Source: Gnetum montanum (Eukaryota > Streptophyta > Gnetopsida > Gnetales > Gnetaceae). Taken from it: DNA of 64,000 nucleotides. This document shows positions 33,737 through 45,185 of this stretch, one piece after another. The notes beneath the pieces are model-generated. The model ran no database searches, had not been told where the DNA came from, and saw only the letters and a program-made list of their open reading frames with translations. A program made the position numbers and the translations under genes. The number at the start of each line of letters is the position of its first letter. The stretch's first letter is position 1. The DNA lies in contig MNCI01023742.1 in assembly GCA_015680685.1 (NCBI GenBank), positions 467,243 to 531,242 of the forward strand. Direction: 5' to 3'.

Positions 33737-36700
33737 CTATTTCTTAATTGCCTTCATCTTTAGCAATGTGTAAGGATGGGAAGATTTATGGCCCTTCTCC
33801 TTCACATCGCAATCTTCTCCTAGGAACGGTAGTTCAGCCCAAGTTAGGCTGTCATCTGCCACTGTTTCAGCTTGCTTGGGTACTAGAATAGGGGACTGAT
33901 TCTCAGACATTTCTATCTTCGACCCTTGTTCTGCGGATAACCACTTCTCCTCCTGCATAAGGTAAATGGATTTCCTGATGGATGGGTGACGAAACTGCCC
34001 TCAGTTGGGCTAACCAAGACCTCCCAAGAATTAGATTGAATCTAGGCATCTCTTCAACCACAATAAACATAGCATCTATGGGGAACTGATCCCCTGCTAC
34101 AAAGTTGATGTGGACGGTCCCTTTAACCTGCACCCATGCCCCATTGAACGAATTTAGGCAAGACGTTGTCGTAGGGCTGATTTGATCGATTAGACCTAAT
34201 TTATCCACTATGGGATAAGGGATGACATTAGTAGTCGCCCCATCATCTACATGTACTCTCCAAATTCAGTGCTGGCTGACCCAAATAGTGGTGAACATGG
34301 GTGCCATAGTCACTTGACCCTTAGGTTCATCTTTGATGGATTCATCATGAAAGGTCAACGGGGTGGGATCAGGTGTTTTAGTGGCAGGGGGAAGCATGAT
34401 GGAGAAAATTGCTCCTTCATCTATCAGCAGGCTTTCGTCCATAGGTATGGACGTTAGCATGCGAACCATGGCCTCATGATGTATTTACAATGTCATGAGC
34501 AAGTCATAAAGGCTTAATGTTGTATTTTTCTGTTTCAAAGCTTGTTTAACTTGTGCCAGGGCATCAAAGAGATCTTGCCCACGATCAGAATTTTTGTCAC
34601 CCTTTTCCTCTTCCATTCACCGTAGGAGGAAAATTTCATTAGAAGGAGTGATAGTTGGCTGAGGGTTACGCTTCCTTTGGCCTGGGGTAGATAATTGCTT
34701 TCGTGTAACCTCTTTGTCCTTGGCAAGTGGGGCTAATGGTGCTGAAGCGAGGGGTTGAGGTTTGGGTAACCCCAACGTAAAAGGACCCTTGGCCACATCA
34801 ACAGTGATAGTAGGTGGGTTTGACGTAGAGAATTGCCCCTGCGTAGGAGGGCGGTTGATAGTTTTGGTAGTTTGATGACTAAGGGTGCGTTGGGTGTAGG
34901 TGCGGTTTGTGCCACGGCTTTAACGACTGCAGGCTATCAGAAAGCATTCTGGGATGAAGTTCGAAGGATGAAAGGGTGCCTTGGAGGGCCACTCATTAGT
35001 GCTGGCAGACCCATTGTTTGGGTTGAGTGAGGTTGCATTCGCAACACAAAAGGCTATCTCGGGTGCGCCTGATTATTGCCCTCTGTCTCTACCATGTGGA
35101 TTGTGTACCCTGTGTTGTTTACATTCAACGGGTCTTGGTACACACGCATGGCCTACTTTTCTGGGTGTGTTGGGCTATTGCTATCTAAGATCAAGTTACC
35201 TTGTTCTATCAGACATTGGATGTCATCCTTTAATGCCTAGCAGTAGTCCGTATCATGGTCGCACAATTGATGATAGTCGCAGAATCGGTCTAGCTTAAAG
35301 TTCTTAGACAAAGGGAATTCATTAGGTTGGGCTAACAAGGGATTCTTGAGTACCTCGCAGTGTTTCCTGTGGCGTTTCAAAGCCTCCTCAGATACCACCT
35401 TGTGTCGGATGTGGCCGGTTCCCAATAATTGCTTCAAAAGTTTTGAAGGCTTCACAGGTAGGGTTGTGCAATTTGAGTGATCCTTACGCTAAAATTTTGG
35501 CCTTGGTTATGGAGATGCTTCAGGGGCAGAAGGAGCTTCTTGATTGATGCCACCTGAGCTTGTTGCCTACTCATCTGGCTCCGTAGTTATTTTCTTGTTA
35601 TTGTTGCCTTTCTTCTTCACCCCTTCAGTGACCGCCGCGACTGTAGTCGTTGTGGCTTTAGCTTTGTCCTTACCCTTGCTGTGGGCATTTCTTAGGCCAC
35701 ATATGCTAGATTTTTACTAGCCTCACCCGCATCTTGGATGCCCTTAGTCTGGGCGAAGGCTTGGCTAAGAGAATGGGGGGCAAGGTAATACATCTTAGAC
35801 TTGATAAATTCATTGACTGCTCCCTTGAAGATTGCTAATAGATGGGCATCCGTGATGGGTTCGCGGATTTCGTTCAAGGTGACGCTCCACCGTTGTATGA
35901 ACTTTTGGACTGACTCAAGTGGATCTTGCCTAACTCCCATGAGCTGGTTCAGTGTGACCTTTGGCTTCAGGTTATATTTAAAGTGAGTCACAAACTAGGT
36001 TAACAGCTCTTCCAAAGTTGAAATGGAAGCTTGTGGAAGTGCTCTATACCAATCCAAAGCTTTACCCGTTAAGGACATAGCAAAGACATGGATTATGGTA
36101 TGCGGCCATTGTTGTAGCAATAAGAACTCTAACTTGAAAGTGACAAGATGAGCATTGGGATCACCTTCCTCATTGTACTTCATGAAATGAGGAAGGGGAA
36201 TCCCAAGCGGCAATGACAGGACTGGGACAACTGGAGTAATAAGATCATCCTAGTAGAAGTCCATGACTTGTAACACGTCAGAACCAGCAACCTTGAGGCA
36301 TTTGACCTCTTTTGTAAGGATCTGAATGAGATGGAAGGCTTGATCCAACCCCATAGACGACGATGTCATTTATGGAATAGAAGGGGGAGCTACACCGAGT
36401 AGTGGCATAGAGGTAACAGTTTGGCCGACGGTTGGCAAGATAGTCCTTTCCGGCAATGTTTCTTATGGCATCCAAAATTTAGTGGTTAGTGTGGATGGGG
36501 GAACTACCCTCAGCTGTGCTACTGGGTACGTTGTCTGTGTAGCTGGGCGCATAGGCAGTGCCGGTGACCAGGTTCAACACTTGCGGGACATGGCCTAGAG
36601 GGTGGTAATGGTGGTGGTTTTGCATAGGATGTGCGACAAGAGACATGTTGGGAGCCCACCATGATGTGGTGGCAGTCTCTGTCGTGTGAATTGAGAGCAT

Positions 36701-37375
36701 TGTAGGTATAGCATGCACATGCGGTGGCATGGGCGCAGGCACACGATGAGGTGACTTAGGTAATTGTACTTGCTGAGGGATAACCTATGATGGACCTTCA
36801 CCTAGGAAGATAGACAGAGAAAGAAAATGTAAATGTGGTGAATACCGTACTCGATCCGTGTTAGACAAGGGTGTAGTGACCATGAACAACGGATTTATAT
36901 GAGACGTTGTTGAGGGAGGGGCCATGGTGAAATCGGCATGATTGCATCCCTCCGAGTGGGATTCTAGATTATCCTATCCATTGTGAAGCATTTCTTCACA
37001 GAACATGGTTTCTAGTTCTTCTGGCGATGTATTTTCCATGAACATTTGATCTAGGATCCACCTTTGTTGATCTATCAAGGGTATGAAAGTGGTAGGCATA
37101 GGAATGAGTTCTTTCCCGTCGCAGTACATAAACTTGTATTTTCGTTTTTCCTCAACTTCCTGTGGATACAGAGGCAGATTTGCTACTAGCTTAGCGCAAA
37201 GGAAATTATAGTGTTCCCTACGCTGAGCTTGTCCCTCTAGCTTCTTGTTTTGTAGCCTAAGGGAGCGGCGTGGTCGCACTGGACTAGTTGGTTGCTCAAC
37301 CATGGGAGGTGTAACTTGTAGAGTCCAAGGGTTTTCAAGATTGGCAGTGTCAAAGGCTGTGGTTAATGTAACCAT
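33737..37375 (-). pseudogene. gag: gag-protease of element D (degenerate)
   Basis: It starts MVTLTTAFDTANLENPW at 37375. The N-terminal module (RSLRLQNKKLEGQAQRRE, WILDQMFMENTSPEE) is followed by a proline-rich linker and the gag core at 36213-35692 (PHFMKYNEEGDPNAHLVTF, KALDWYRALPQASISTLEE, FIQRWSVTLNEIREPIT). A lysine-rich region precedes the finger-like CDYHQLCDHDTDYC (about 35250). The protease at 34250-33960 has HVDDGATTNVIPYP, with Asp-Asp-Gly, and FNLILGRSWLAQL. It ends KMKAIKK at 33737. It is the best-kept gag of the family here, with fewer stops than A or E but still interrupted (about 35995, 36214, 35225 and 34300). Confidence 0.88.
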
Positions 37376-37595
37376 TTTCAAAATAATGATGCTAAAGATA
37401 AAAATAGGGACAACGGATGTGAACTAAGATAATAATCAAGGCTTTTATCTTGTAGGATTCCAAAGGAATTGTTGAAGCAACCGATCTACATCACACGATT
37501 TCATAAACAACCTTGGAGTTATTATGTTTACGTTGATCAACAATGGGTATAGACATCTTACAAGACTACCCGTAAAATGCGAATCAGCTATGAAG

Positions 37596-37614
37596 GGCCC
37601 TCCTTCTAGCACTA
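37596..37614 (-). other. Putative primer binding site of element D
   Basis: Minus-strand TAGTGCTAGAAGGAGGGCC, six bases inside the LTR end at 37621, equivalent to 19962-19980 in E. The tRNA is not assigned. Confidence 0.5.
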
Positions 37615-37620
37615 GAAAAC

Positions 37621-39059
37621 TGTAATGACGAAAAACGTCGATCACTGGAAATACCGACGAAAATCCGTTGTACATAGTTCTAACCTCGGATTCATGTGAG
37701 GACCATGCTAGAGAGAAAAACAAATCTGAGGTGCCCTGAATGGTCTTGTTAATCAGACAGGGACTTATTTAATCAGTAAAAGGTTTTGTAGTATTTTGAT
37801 GGTGAAACGAGGATTCTTTATAAAGTGATGCAATATTTTTAATCCCGGAAGTAATCGAAAATAATGCAAATGATTGAGATGAGATCGCCAAATCCATCTA
37901 ACTAGGATGCAAGAGATTAGGTTTGGTAGATGATACAATCACAAGATCTGGGATTTAATTTATGAAGAAAACAATGTGTTTAATATAATGACATCAGGCG
38001 AGCTTCGGTTTAGACGAAGCATATGCCAGTAACAAGAAAGAAATGCAAAGATGAAATAAGCGATGATCAATCTACCTTGATTTAGCCAATCCGGGTGCAA
38101 GGAAGTTAGAACCGTGGGAGAATATCCAGCAGCCTATTGTTTCTGATCAAGAAATTCTTGTCAATCACCTCCAACATTCTCACAATCGCTGATTCTCTTT
38201 TTCTCTCTTGCCAACCTTGAAAGAAAATTTTTCTACCCTCTTGATCTTCATCAACTGGGACATTTATAAGGTTAGGGTCAGGAGAAAAATGTGGTTTAAG
38301 TGATGCATGCCCCACACCCATAAAATGTTGTTGACTCAATGTGTTGTCATTGAAGTTCGCGACGCTATGCTGTGTAACGCATCGTAAACTATCCTCATGC
38401 AGGCTTTGGCAACAAACTATCCTTTCAATATGCTAGAGAGCGTATTGTAGCATATGAACTGCTGATGTGCTCGTCTTTACTTAATTATGCTACATTACAC
38501 TAAATTACGCACCATAGCGTAATTCAGCGTAAAAGGATGAAACTGCAAAACTTAAAGTGTTGTTGTTGCGCTTCCTCTATTTCTATCCTTTTCGGGGTTT
38601 TTACTATGTTGCACTAGGTAAAGCAGCGTAATGGGCCCCTTATCTAGGAGAGAAAAACTTGTTGAGATGTGTGTTATACTACAAACTGTTGCTTAGGACT
38701 TGAGATTTTTCTGCTGGGCTATCGAAGTCTTGTATGCTTTCCATCCTTGGTGTTGTAGTGGGCTATCTTTGATATTACGCTATGCAATGTGATGTTACAC
38801 TATGTAGCGTAATACAGTGTAATTTTCCAAAAGTTAAAATTTTTGAAACAGATAACTCATGAAGTCAAAAGCTTGGCCGTCGTGCATCCATCGCTTTGCT
38901 CCTTCCTCTAAAATTCACTTGTGTTGTGTTGCGTAGTGTGGTAGGACAGACCTTTGACTAAAAAGGAACTTGTTGCGCTATGCCTTGTTGCACCCCTTTG
39001 TCTAATTCATCAGCTTTTTTGCTGAACTATCGAGGCCTCAAAATTTTCACGGTGTTTTA
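37621..39059 (-). repeat. 5' LTR of element D
   Basis: 1439 bases on the minus strand, from TAAAACACCGTGAAAAT (39059) to CGTCATTACA (37621). TATA in reverse complement near 38271. Next to it the protease of E resumes at 39060. Confidence 0.92.
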
Positions 39060-39064
39060 GGGTT

Positions 39065-39658
39065 GGCCAACACCAAATCTGGAGAGTACATGTAGATGAC
39101 GAGGCGGCCGCTAATGTCATCTCATATCCCATAGTGGATAAACTAGGCCTGATTGATCAGATCAGTCCTACAATGATGTCATGTCTAAAGTCGTTCAATG
39201 GGGCACGAGTGAAAGTCAAAGGGATAGTGCACATCAACTTTGTGATAGGGGACCAGTTCCCCACAGACACAACATTTATTATCATCAAGGAGATTCCTGG
39301 CTTCAACTTGATCCTAGGGAGGTCTTGGTTAGCTCAACTAAGTGCGGTTTCATCACCTATCCATTAAGAAATCCATCTGCCCTACGCAGGAGGGGAAGTA
39401 GTCATCCATGGTGATGAAATGATCCCTCGGGCTATCAAATATATTGAAACAAAACAGGGTTCAAAAATCGAAATTCCCGAAGACCAGTCCCTTGTCCAAA
39501 CACTTGAACAAGCAAAAACAATGGTTGATGATAGCTTAATTTGGGCCAAACTACCATTTCAGGAGGAAGATTATGGTGTAAAGGAATAGGATCATAAATC
39601 TCCCCATCCTTACACATCACCAAAGATAAAAGAAATTAGGAAACAACTACAAAGTTAG
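39065..39658 (+). pseudogene. gag: Protease part of element E after element D
   Basis: Continuation of the E polyprotein: QHQIWRVHVDDEAAANVIS, then VDKLGLIDQIS, FNLILGRSWLAQL and the C-terminal RKQLQS at 39658. The active-site triplet reads Asp-Asp-Glu where A and D have Asp-Asp-Gly, so this protease would be inactive. One stop, at 39365. Confidence 0.88.
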
Positions 39659-39883
39659 CAAATAAACCACGTTGTTTAATTGTCATGCAGTTTACGTGCA
39701 CTTTTCCACCAGCTGTTCTATTTATGCTTTACAAATATTCATTACATTTATGCATATATTTATGCTTCCCACCAACTATGCTCATTACATTTATGCTTAT
39801 ATTTACTCTCCCCCCAGCTATTCTTATTACGCTTATACTTATCTTTACGCTTCCACCAGTTGTCTTCGTTACTCTTACCCTCA

Positions 39884-40060
39884 TCTAAAACTAGCAAAGG
39901 CCTGAAATGGCCTTAAACTAACGATTCCATTTACACTTTACACTTGAATTATTTAGTAGCCCACAATGTCTTTAAACTAGTAACTCCAGTTACGCTGCAC
40001 ACTTAAAGCAGCTATGGCTTGTCATAGTGCCAAAACCTATGATTCCATCTACACTTTACA
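39884..40060 (+). repeat. Degenerate spacer repeats of element E
   Basis: Three or four decayed units with AAACTAGCAAAGGCCTGAAA and ATTCCATTTACACTTTACAC. The core is that of the A spacer repeat. The upstream stretch 39660-39880 is pyrimidine-rich (CTTCCACCAGTTGTC type) and non-coding. Confidence 0.6.
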
Positions 40061-40179
40061 CAAATGAAAACAACAAAAGAACATTAAACTCAAGACAAAA
40101 TTTGCATTAAGTACATTAAAAGAAAATATTGTCTCTTGTTCTATACCATCACAATAAAATCTTGGCTAATATAGCCATG

Positions 40180-43100
40180 CTATGCATCTCCCTTGTCACC
40201 ACTGTTGCCTATATCTCCCAGCTCCACCTCTGCTTTGAGCAAATCATCCTCATAGGGGCCACCCTGTTCATGAGGCATCTCTTCATGAAGGAGGCCCTCT
40301 CTACGAGGCTCTTCCACATGGGGTTGCTCGCCATGGCATTGACCATCTTCATTACACTCTGCTTTGTGTAGACCCTCTTTGTGAGGACCATCACCTTCAT
40401 TATATTCATCCTGCTGAGGATCCTCCTCGGGTCGTTCCTACAATTAGACATGACACGCATATTAACATCACCATCAAAACTAGGTATGACAAAAACACAA
40501 TAATACTATGACTTACTTGTGATGGTCTTGCATCGGTAGCAAAAGGGATTTCTTCTAGGCCAACCCATAGATGTTGCATAATTTCATCCATGGTAAGCTC
40601 AGACCAAACCCCATCTCCTAGATTAGCTCCGACCTTGACCTTCCCCTTCTCCATAGGAATCCATTAGGATGGTTTAGGGAAGAAAAAAGAAACAGTACTC
40701 TCCTCCCAAGAAGAGTGATTTCCCTTTCTGGAGAGGCACTTACCATCACTTGCTCCTAAAACTTCTCAAATGCTCTGGAAGCACCAATGACGTCGAGGAA
40801 TAGTTGAAGGGACTAAGCCTCAATGGCAGAATTCCTATAATATTGATGGTAGGCAACACTTTTCTACTTATAGACATATTTATGGTCTTTCTACGTCTGC
40901 CCCCATTCGTGGACACTCACGCTAAAGTCCTTCTAGTCTTGATTTTTCTAAGCTAGGAGATCCATCTGCATTTGCTACTCGACTAGTTCACAGTTCGTCT
41001 GGACATTGTTCCTGACGACCATTCAATAATGGGCATAGTCAACAATAGCCATCCACAAGTCCTCGTTGTTCGTTCCCTGGGCCTGAAGGAATTCCTTTCG
41101 TGACCTCAAATCCCCAACCTCGTCACTTAGAGCCACCTTCTCCTTCTCTGACCTTTGCAGTATCTTCCAAAGGTCTTCATTCATGCTTTGGCATTCCCAT
41201 AAGGAGCGAGTTGAGTGTACAACATATTTACGCATCTCATCATAAATGTTGCATGGCACGACGGTCTCTTCTGATGGAGGTTCAGTGGCATCTAAGTCAA
41301 TAGGCTCTAACGGGTCCCATCTAAGGCAAGCTCCTAATAACATAAAATGGTAGTTAGGAATAATTAGGTAGCGTAATGCCACAATGAAATAGCCCCTGCG
41401 TAATGATCGTAATGTACTAGCTTTAGGATCGATTCACTCTAAGCAATTGATCATATCGTTGATGATGCCTTCCATAAAGGAAAATTTATCAAGAAATTTG
41501 CCCCAAGATCGGGTCTCCACTGTTGATAAGTGTACGCCTTGATCACCTATTACGCAGAATAAATCACATATAAAGGCATAACTGAGATGTTACGATGACT
41601 AGTAAAACCTCCAGAAGTAGTTGTATAAAGTCTAGTATGCTGTGAAAGTTAAACTCACCGAGTGACAAATCACTTACCTTTTCCTATCCTAGCCGAAAGG
41701 ACTTTGACATCCTCCACTGCTACTTCCTTTTCAGGCATAGGAACCTACACACCACTCACCTTGTTGACTGGGGTCTCTTCTTCCAAGACTGGGGCCCCTT
41801 CTCTATGCCACAAAACTATAGCCCCTATTTCAGGGGTGAACCGCTCCACAACCTTCTCCTTCAATGTCACATAACATCATCAGTTAACATAGGATTTCAC
41901 TCTTGCTCAATAAACATTATGCAATGCAACAGCATCTGTACGCAACATAACCATAACCATTAACACATTTCTCTACTTACCGGTTGGAGGATTACTCCTC
42001 TAAAATCTGACCTGCATCTTCTTCCCCACACCACCTATTGGCTCGACAAGCTTCTTGGTCAAACGAGGCTTGTTCCATTGCATCGACAAATCCACTATTT
42101 TAGCCACTAGGTGCTTCCCCCTCGACACATCATCGACATAAGAGGGGAGTGCCCCACCCATGCTATCTTGACCCCACGTTCAAGGATCTGCCATATTTTT
42201 AGTCGTTACTGAAAATGACTCCCCGATTCCTTTAGGAGGGTCTTGCAACCGGATAGTGCCGAAAACATGAAAAATCCACAATTTGGAAATTTGGCTGTAG
42301 TCTTGTTGCACCTAGACCCCATTCCTTTGAACTACCAGAAATTTGGAAAAATACCAGAAGTAAGCTATGAAGAAGGAAAAATGCACATTATAAGGGGCCT
42401 CAAGCTTCTTGTGAAGCTTGACCATTTCAGTGCACAGGCCTTCAGCAAAATAGTTGGCCCAATTGTACCAAGTCCCCTCCTCCATGACCTCTTGCATAAT
42501 CTGGGCCTATTCTATGGTGACGACTCTCCCTTGGGAGAGTGTCTTGGGGAAGGCCCATGCTTGAAAAATGGGATAAATAATATTGGCCACCTCTAGCTGA
42601 ATCTTGTTAGCAGGGATTCCCTTAACCTCTTTCTTAACCCCTAGCCACTCCTCTATCTCAGGCTGGTGCTTGGACCTCCTCTTCAACTTTTCCTCTATAG
42701 GAAGGTCATCAGAGGGGATGCCAAAGAGATCAGCGAATAGTTGAGTGTTGATGTTAAAATTCACATGCACGTTATGCATGCGTATGTAAAGATGCTCAGC
42801 TTCTTTGCTGAAGGAGTTAACTAGGGTCAACATTTCATCCACAGTGACATCTGGGGTTATGGCCAAAAATAGGTCCATCATTCTAGCCTCCTAAAAATTA
42901 TTAGTTAACACAACTGGGGCCACGTTATTGCCAAGCCAGCATTGTGTGTCCTTTATATCATCGTAACAGAAGAAGATACTGTTTGCCTCGCGATCGGAGG
43001 CCATAATCGTAATTTCCTGAGATTCCCTGACTATCAACATTAAACAATAGCTAAGGCAATATAAAAAAATAAGACAAATTTATACATCATTTTCAGATAA

Positions 43101-44580
43101 TAACATTGTACAATTAATTATCATAATAAAATTTACCATGCTCGAATGGCAAAGGAAACGGAGGGATTTTCTCTTACACATCCGCGACGGTGAGGGGAGG
43201 ATGTAAAGTTCATTCCCTATCCAGCCATCTGAGTCTTTTACACTTGGTAAAGAATTTGACATAGCAGGTAGGATACTATGGGATTTCAAATGCCATTTTT
43301 TCCATGACATTGGCCTGTACATTGCTGATGGAAGTAAATTCCCTTATGGCCCTTTCGTTCAAAGATAATGTATCATTATCACCTAGGAGACCACTGTAAT
43401 TAATGAAGAATATACACCATAGAAGATAGAAAAACTCTTTACGCTCAACACAAATTCAAATAGTAGTTAGCATATTACAACACTATGAAAAGAAATAAAA
43501 AACTTACCCGCTTGTATAATACACGATGCCAGGTGGATTCTGGAAGTAGGTTGTGAGATGACGGGCCATGAACAGAGTGTTGTAGGCATGATAATAGTTA
43601 AACCTGGGCATCTCCCAGATCCAACTCAAATGCCTCAAACCTTTGGCACTCTATTCGTGGTCTTGCACTTGCACATTTTCAATAGCACCATCTATCAAGA
43701 ATGTCAAGATGCTCTGCGTCGACCCAACCAGTAGCATCTCTAGAATAGCAGTAGCTACATCACCTGGTAGATGTGATCAGACGATTACACTAAAATTATG
43801 AAGCAAAAAATATAAGAACTCCCGTGCGCCCCTTTGGAACCATACTGCCTCCTCCTTTATATGAGCATGAGGAGGAGGAACATTGGCCACGGGACTATGT
43901 AAGCAGCATAGAATGCCCACGATGTCCAAAACAATTAGGATGGGCTTTAGCATAATATTGTACAATAAAAAATGCATTACTATTAGAAAAACTATTTAGA
44001 CATAAAGGTTCATCATGTTACCTTAGGGTTCTCTTGATTCCTAGAAAATTACAGATTATACTAGAGACACATGGCCAAAATCGCCCAAACCCTTGCAACA
44101 GCTCAAGGTTTGTCCCTGACAACGGCAATGAAAGCAACACTACGTATTACTCCAGTGTAACATGCAACTATTACGGGTGAGAAAAAAAATAGAACCCTGA
44201 TTACGCTACGCATGGGTACAATACCTAGACTTTTTCAATTATACATTACATCTACATAGTATCACTCAACGTTACCCAAACCCTCGTGACAACACAAAGT
44301 TCATCTCCAATAGCAAGGACAAGGGCAATATAACAAACTACAATAGCTTAATCTATGTAAATAGATACTAACACCTGACGCAACATACACATTCAAAATA
44401 GATACAACCACAACGCTGCAACAAAGATAACAATCGTGCAAGAGGATGAAAGGTGACTTACCGATTAAGTGGAGTAACCTCCCGAGTCTCAAATCTGGCC
44501 TACGAAGCCCATTACAAACTCTCCTGCAGTTCGTCAATCTTCACCAATTTGGCATTCTTTCCTCTAATCTTTGGTTCCAT
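40180..44580 (-). pseudogene. Antisense multi-exon gene of element E, copy 3
   Basis: Proposed exons on the minus strand: 44580-44462 (MEPKIRGKNAKLVKIDE), 43957-43508 (FCP1/HAD-like: LIVLDIVGILCC, WFQRGAREFLYFLL, NTLFMARHLTTYFQNPPG), about 43430-43137, from 43030 on (transposon-protein-like: FLAITPDVTVDEMLTLVNSF, LFADLFGIPSDDLP, then NWANYFAEGLCTEMVKL), coiled-coil exons at 41382-40900 (LRWDPLEPIDLD, SLWECQSMNEDLWKIL) and 40437-40180, an acidic tail ending NSGDKGDA with TAG. The layout matches copy 4. The acceptor of exon 2 is AA instead of AG, and stops occur in exon 1 and elsewhere. HAD motif I has Val for the second Asp. The gene sits wholly between protease and pol of E, transcribed the opposite way. 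Confidence 0.65.
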
Positions 44581-44663
44581 AGTCACAATTGAACAAATCT
44601 TCGTAAAATTGTTTGTTTACGCCTCACTTCTGCTCCCTTTCCGCTGTAGCTAGATTCAAATTC

Positions 44664-44709
44664 GCGATATCTATGCCCTGTTTTGAGCATGAACCACTGG
44701 TTTATAAAA
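44664..44709 (-). promoter_or_regulatory. Promoter of the antisense gene in E
   Basis: Minus-strand TTTATAAA (about 44708-44701), CCAGTGGTTCAT and GATATC (44671-44664) in the order found in D at 30076-30120, 85 to 125 bases before the ATG at 44580. Confidence 0.55.
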
Positions 44710-45149
44710 GAAATATTTGAAACTAACTAATTTTATGCCTAATCGATGTGGAACTTTCCCGAAACTCTAGTGTCAGCATGACATGAAACACGAAGATCAG
44801 GGCATTAATTTCGTAGATATTGTATGAATTGCAGTCTGAAATGACCCTAAACTAATGCATAGCTTATCACCTTGTAATCCGTCTACATTAACTATGGTCT
44901 ATACAAAAATTTAAATTCAATTATTCCAGCACACTAGACACGCCACCTTACATCTTTCATCTTACTTTACAGAAGTCACACGCTATCATCTAGGAAGCCT
45001 GGATCACCATTCTCTCAAAAACTATGCATATTTGTAATGGTCCACTAAGACCTTAAACTAGAAGCTTCTCTAATACACAACTCTAACGCAAGAATAAATA
45101 AACTCTTATCATTTCAACAGATCGGAAAAAGAAAAAAGTAATGTAACAA

Positions 45150-45173
45150 CTTCCATTTTTGGCAGTCTTGCAG
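45150..45173 (+). promoter_or_regulatory. Splice-acceptor-like site before pol of E
   Basis: TTCCATTTTTGGCAGTCTTGCAG with AG at 45172-45173. Twelve in-frame bases separate it from the pol ATG at 45186. Confidence 0.55.
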
Positions 45174-45185
45174 GGTAATTCGCAA

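Larger units (their letters stand above)
23252..39059 (-). mobile_element. Element D, complete Tat/Ogre-like retrotransposon nested in E
   Basis: A 15.8-kb element on the minus strand with both LTRs of 1439 bases (37621-39059 and 23252-24690). It is flanked by AGGTT (23247-23251) and GGGTT (39060-39064), a 5-base duplication with one mismatch. In element order: LTR, primer site, gag-protease (37375 to 33737), repeat spacer with an antisense gene on the plus strand (30214-32919), acceptor, pol (29618 to 26238), minisatellite, hairpin, LTR. The two LTRs differ by roughly 9 percent over about 235 bases compared by eye, mostly transitions. D is younger than E and A, which it interrupts. Confidence 0.9.

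Noticed and set aside
39672-39916. Three overlapping ORFs of 67-78 residues after the protease of E
   Set aside because: Low-complexity pyrimidine-rich DNA is open in all three frames. No counterpart in D or A.
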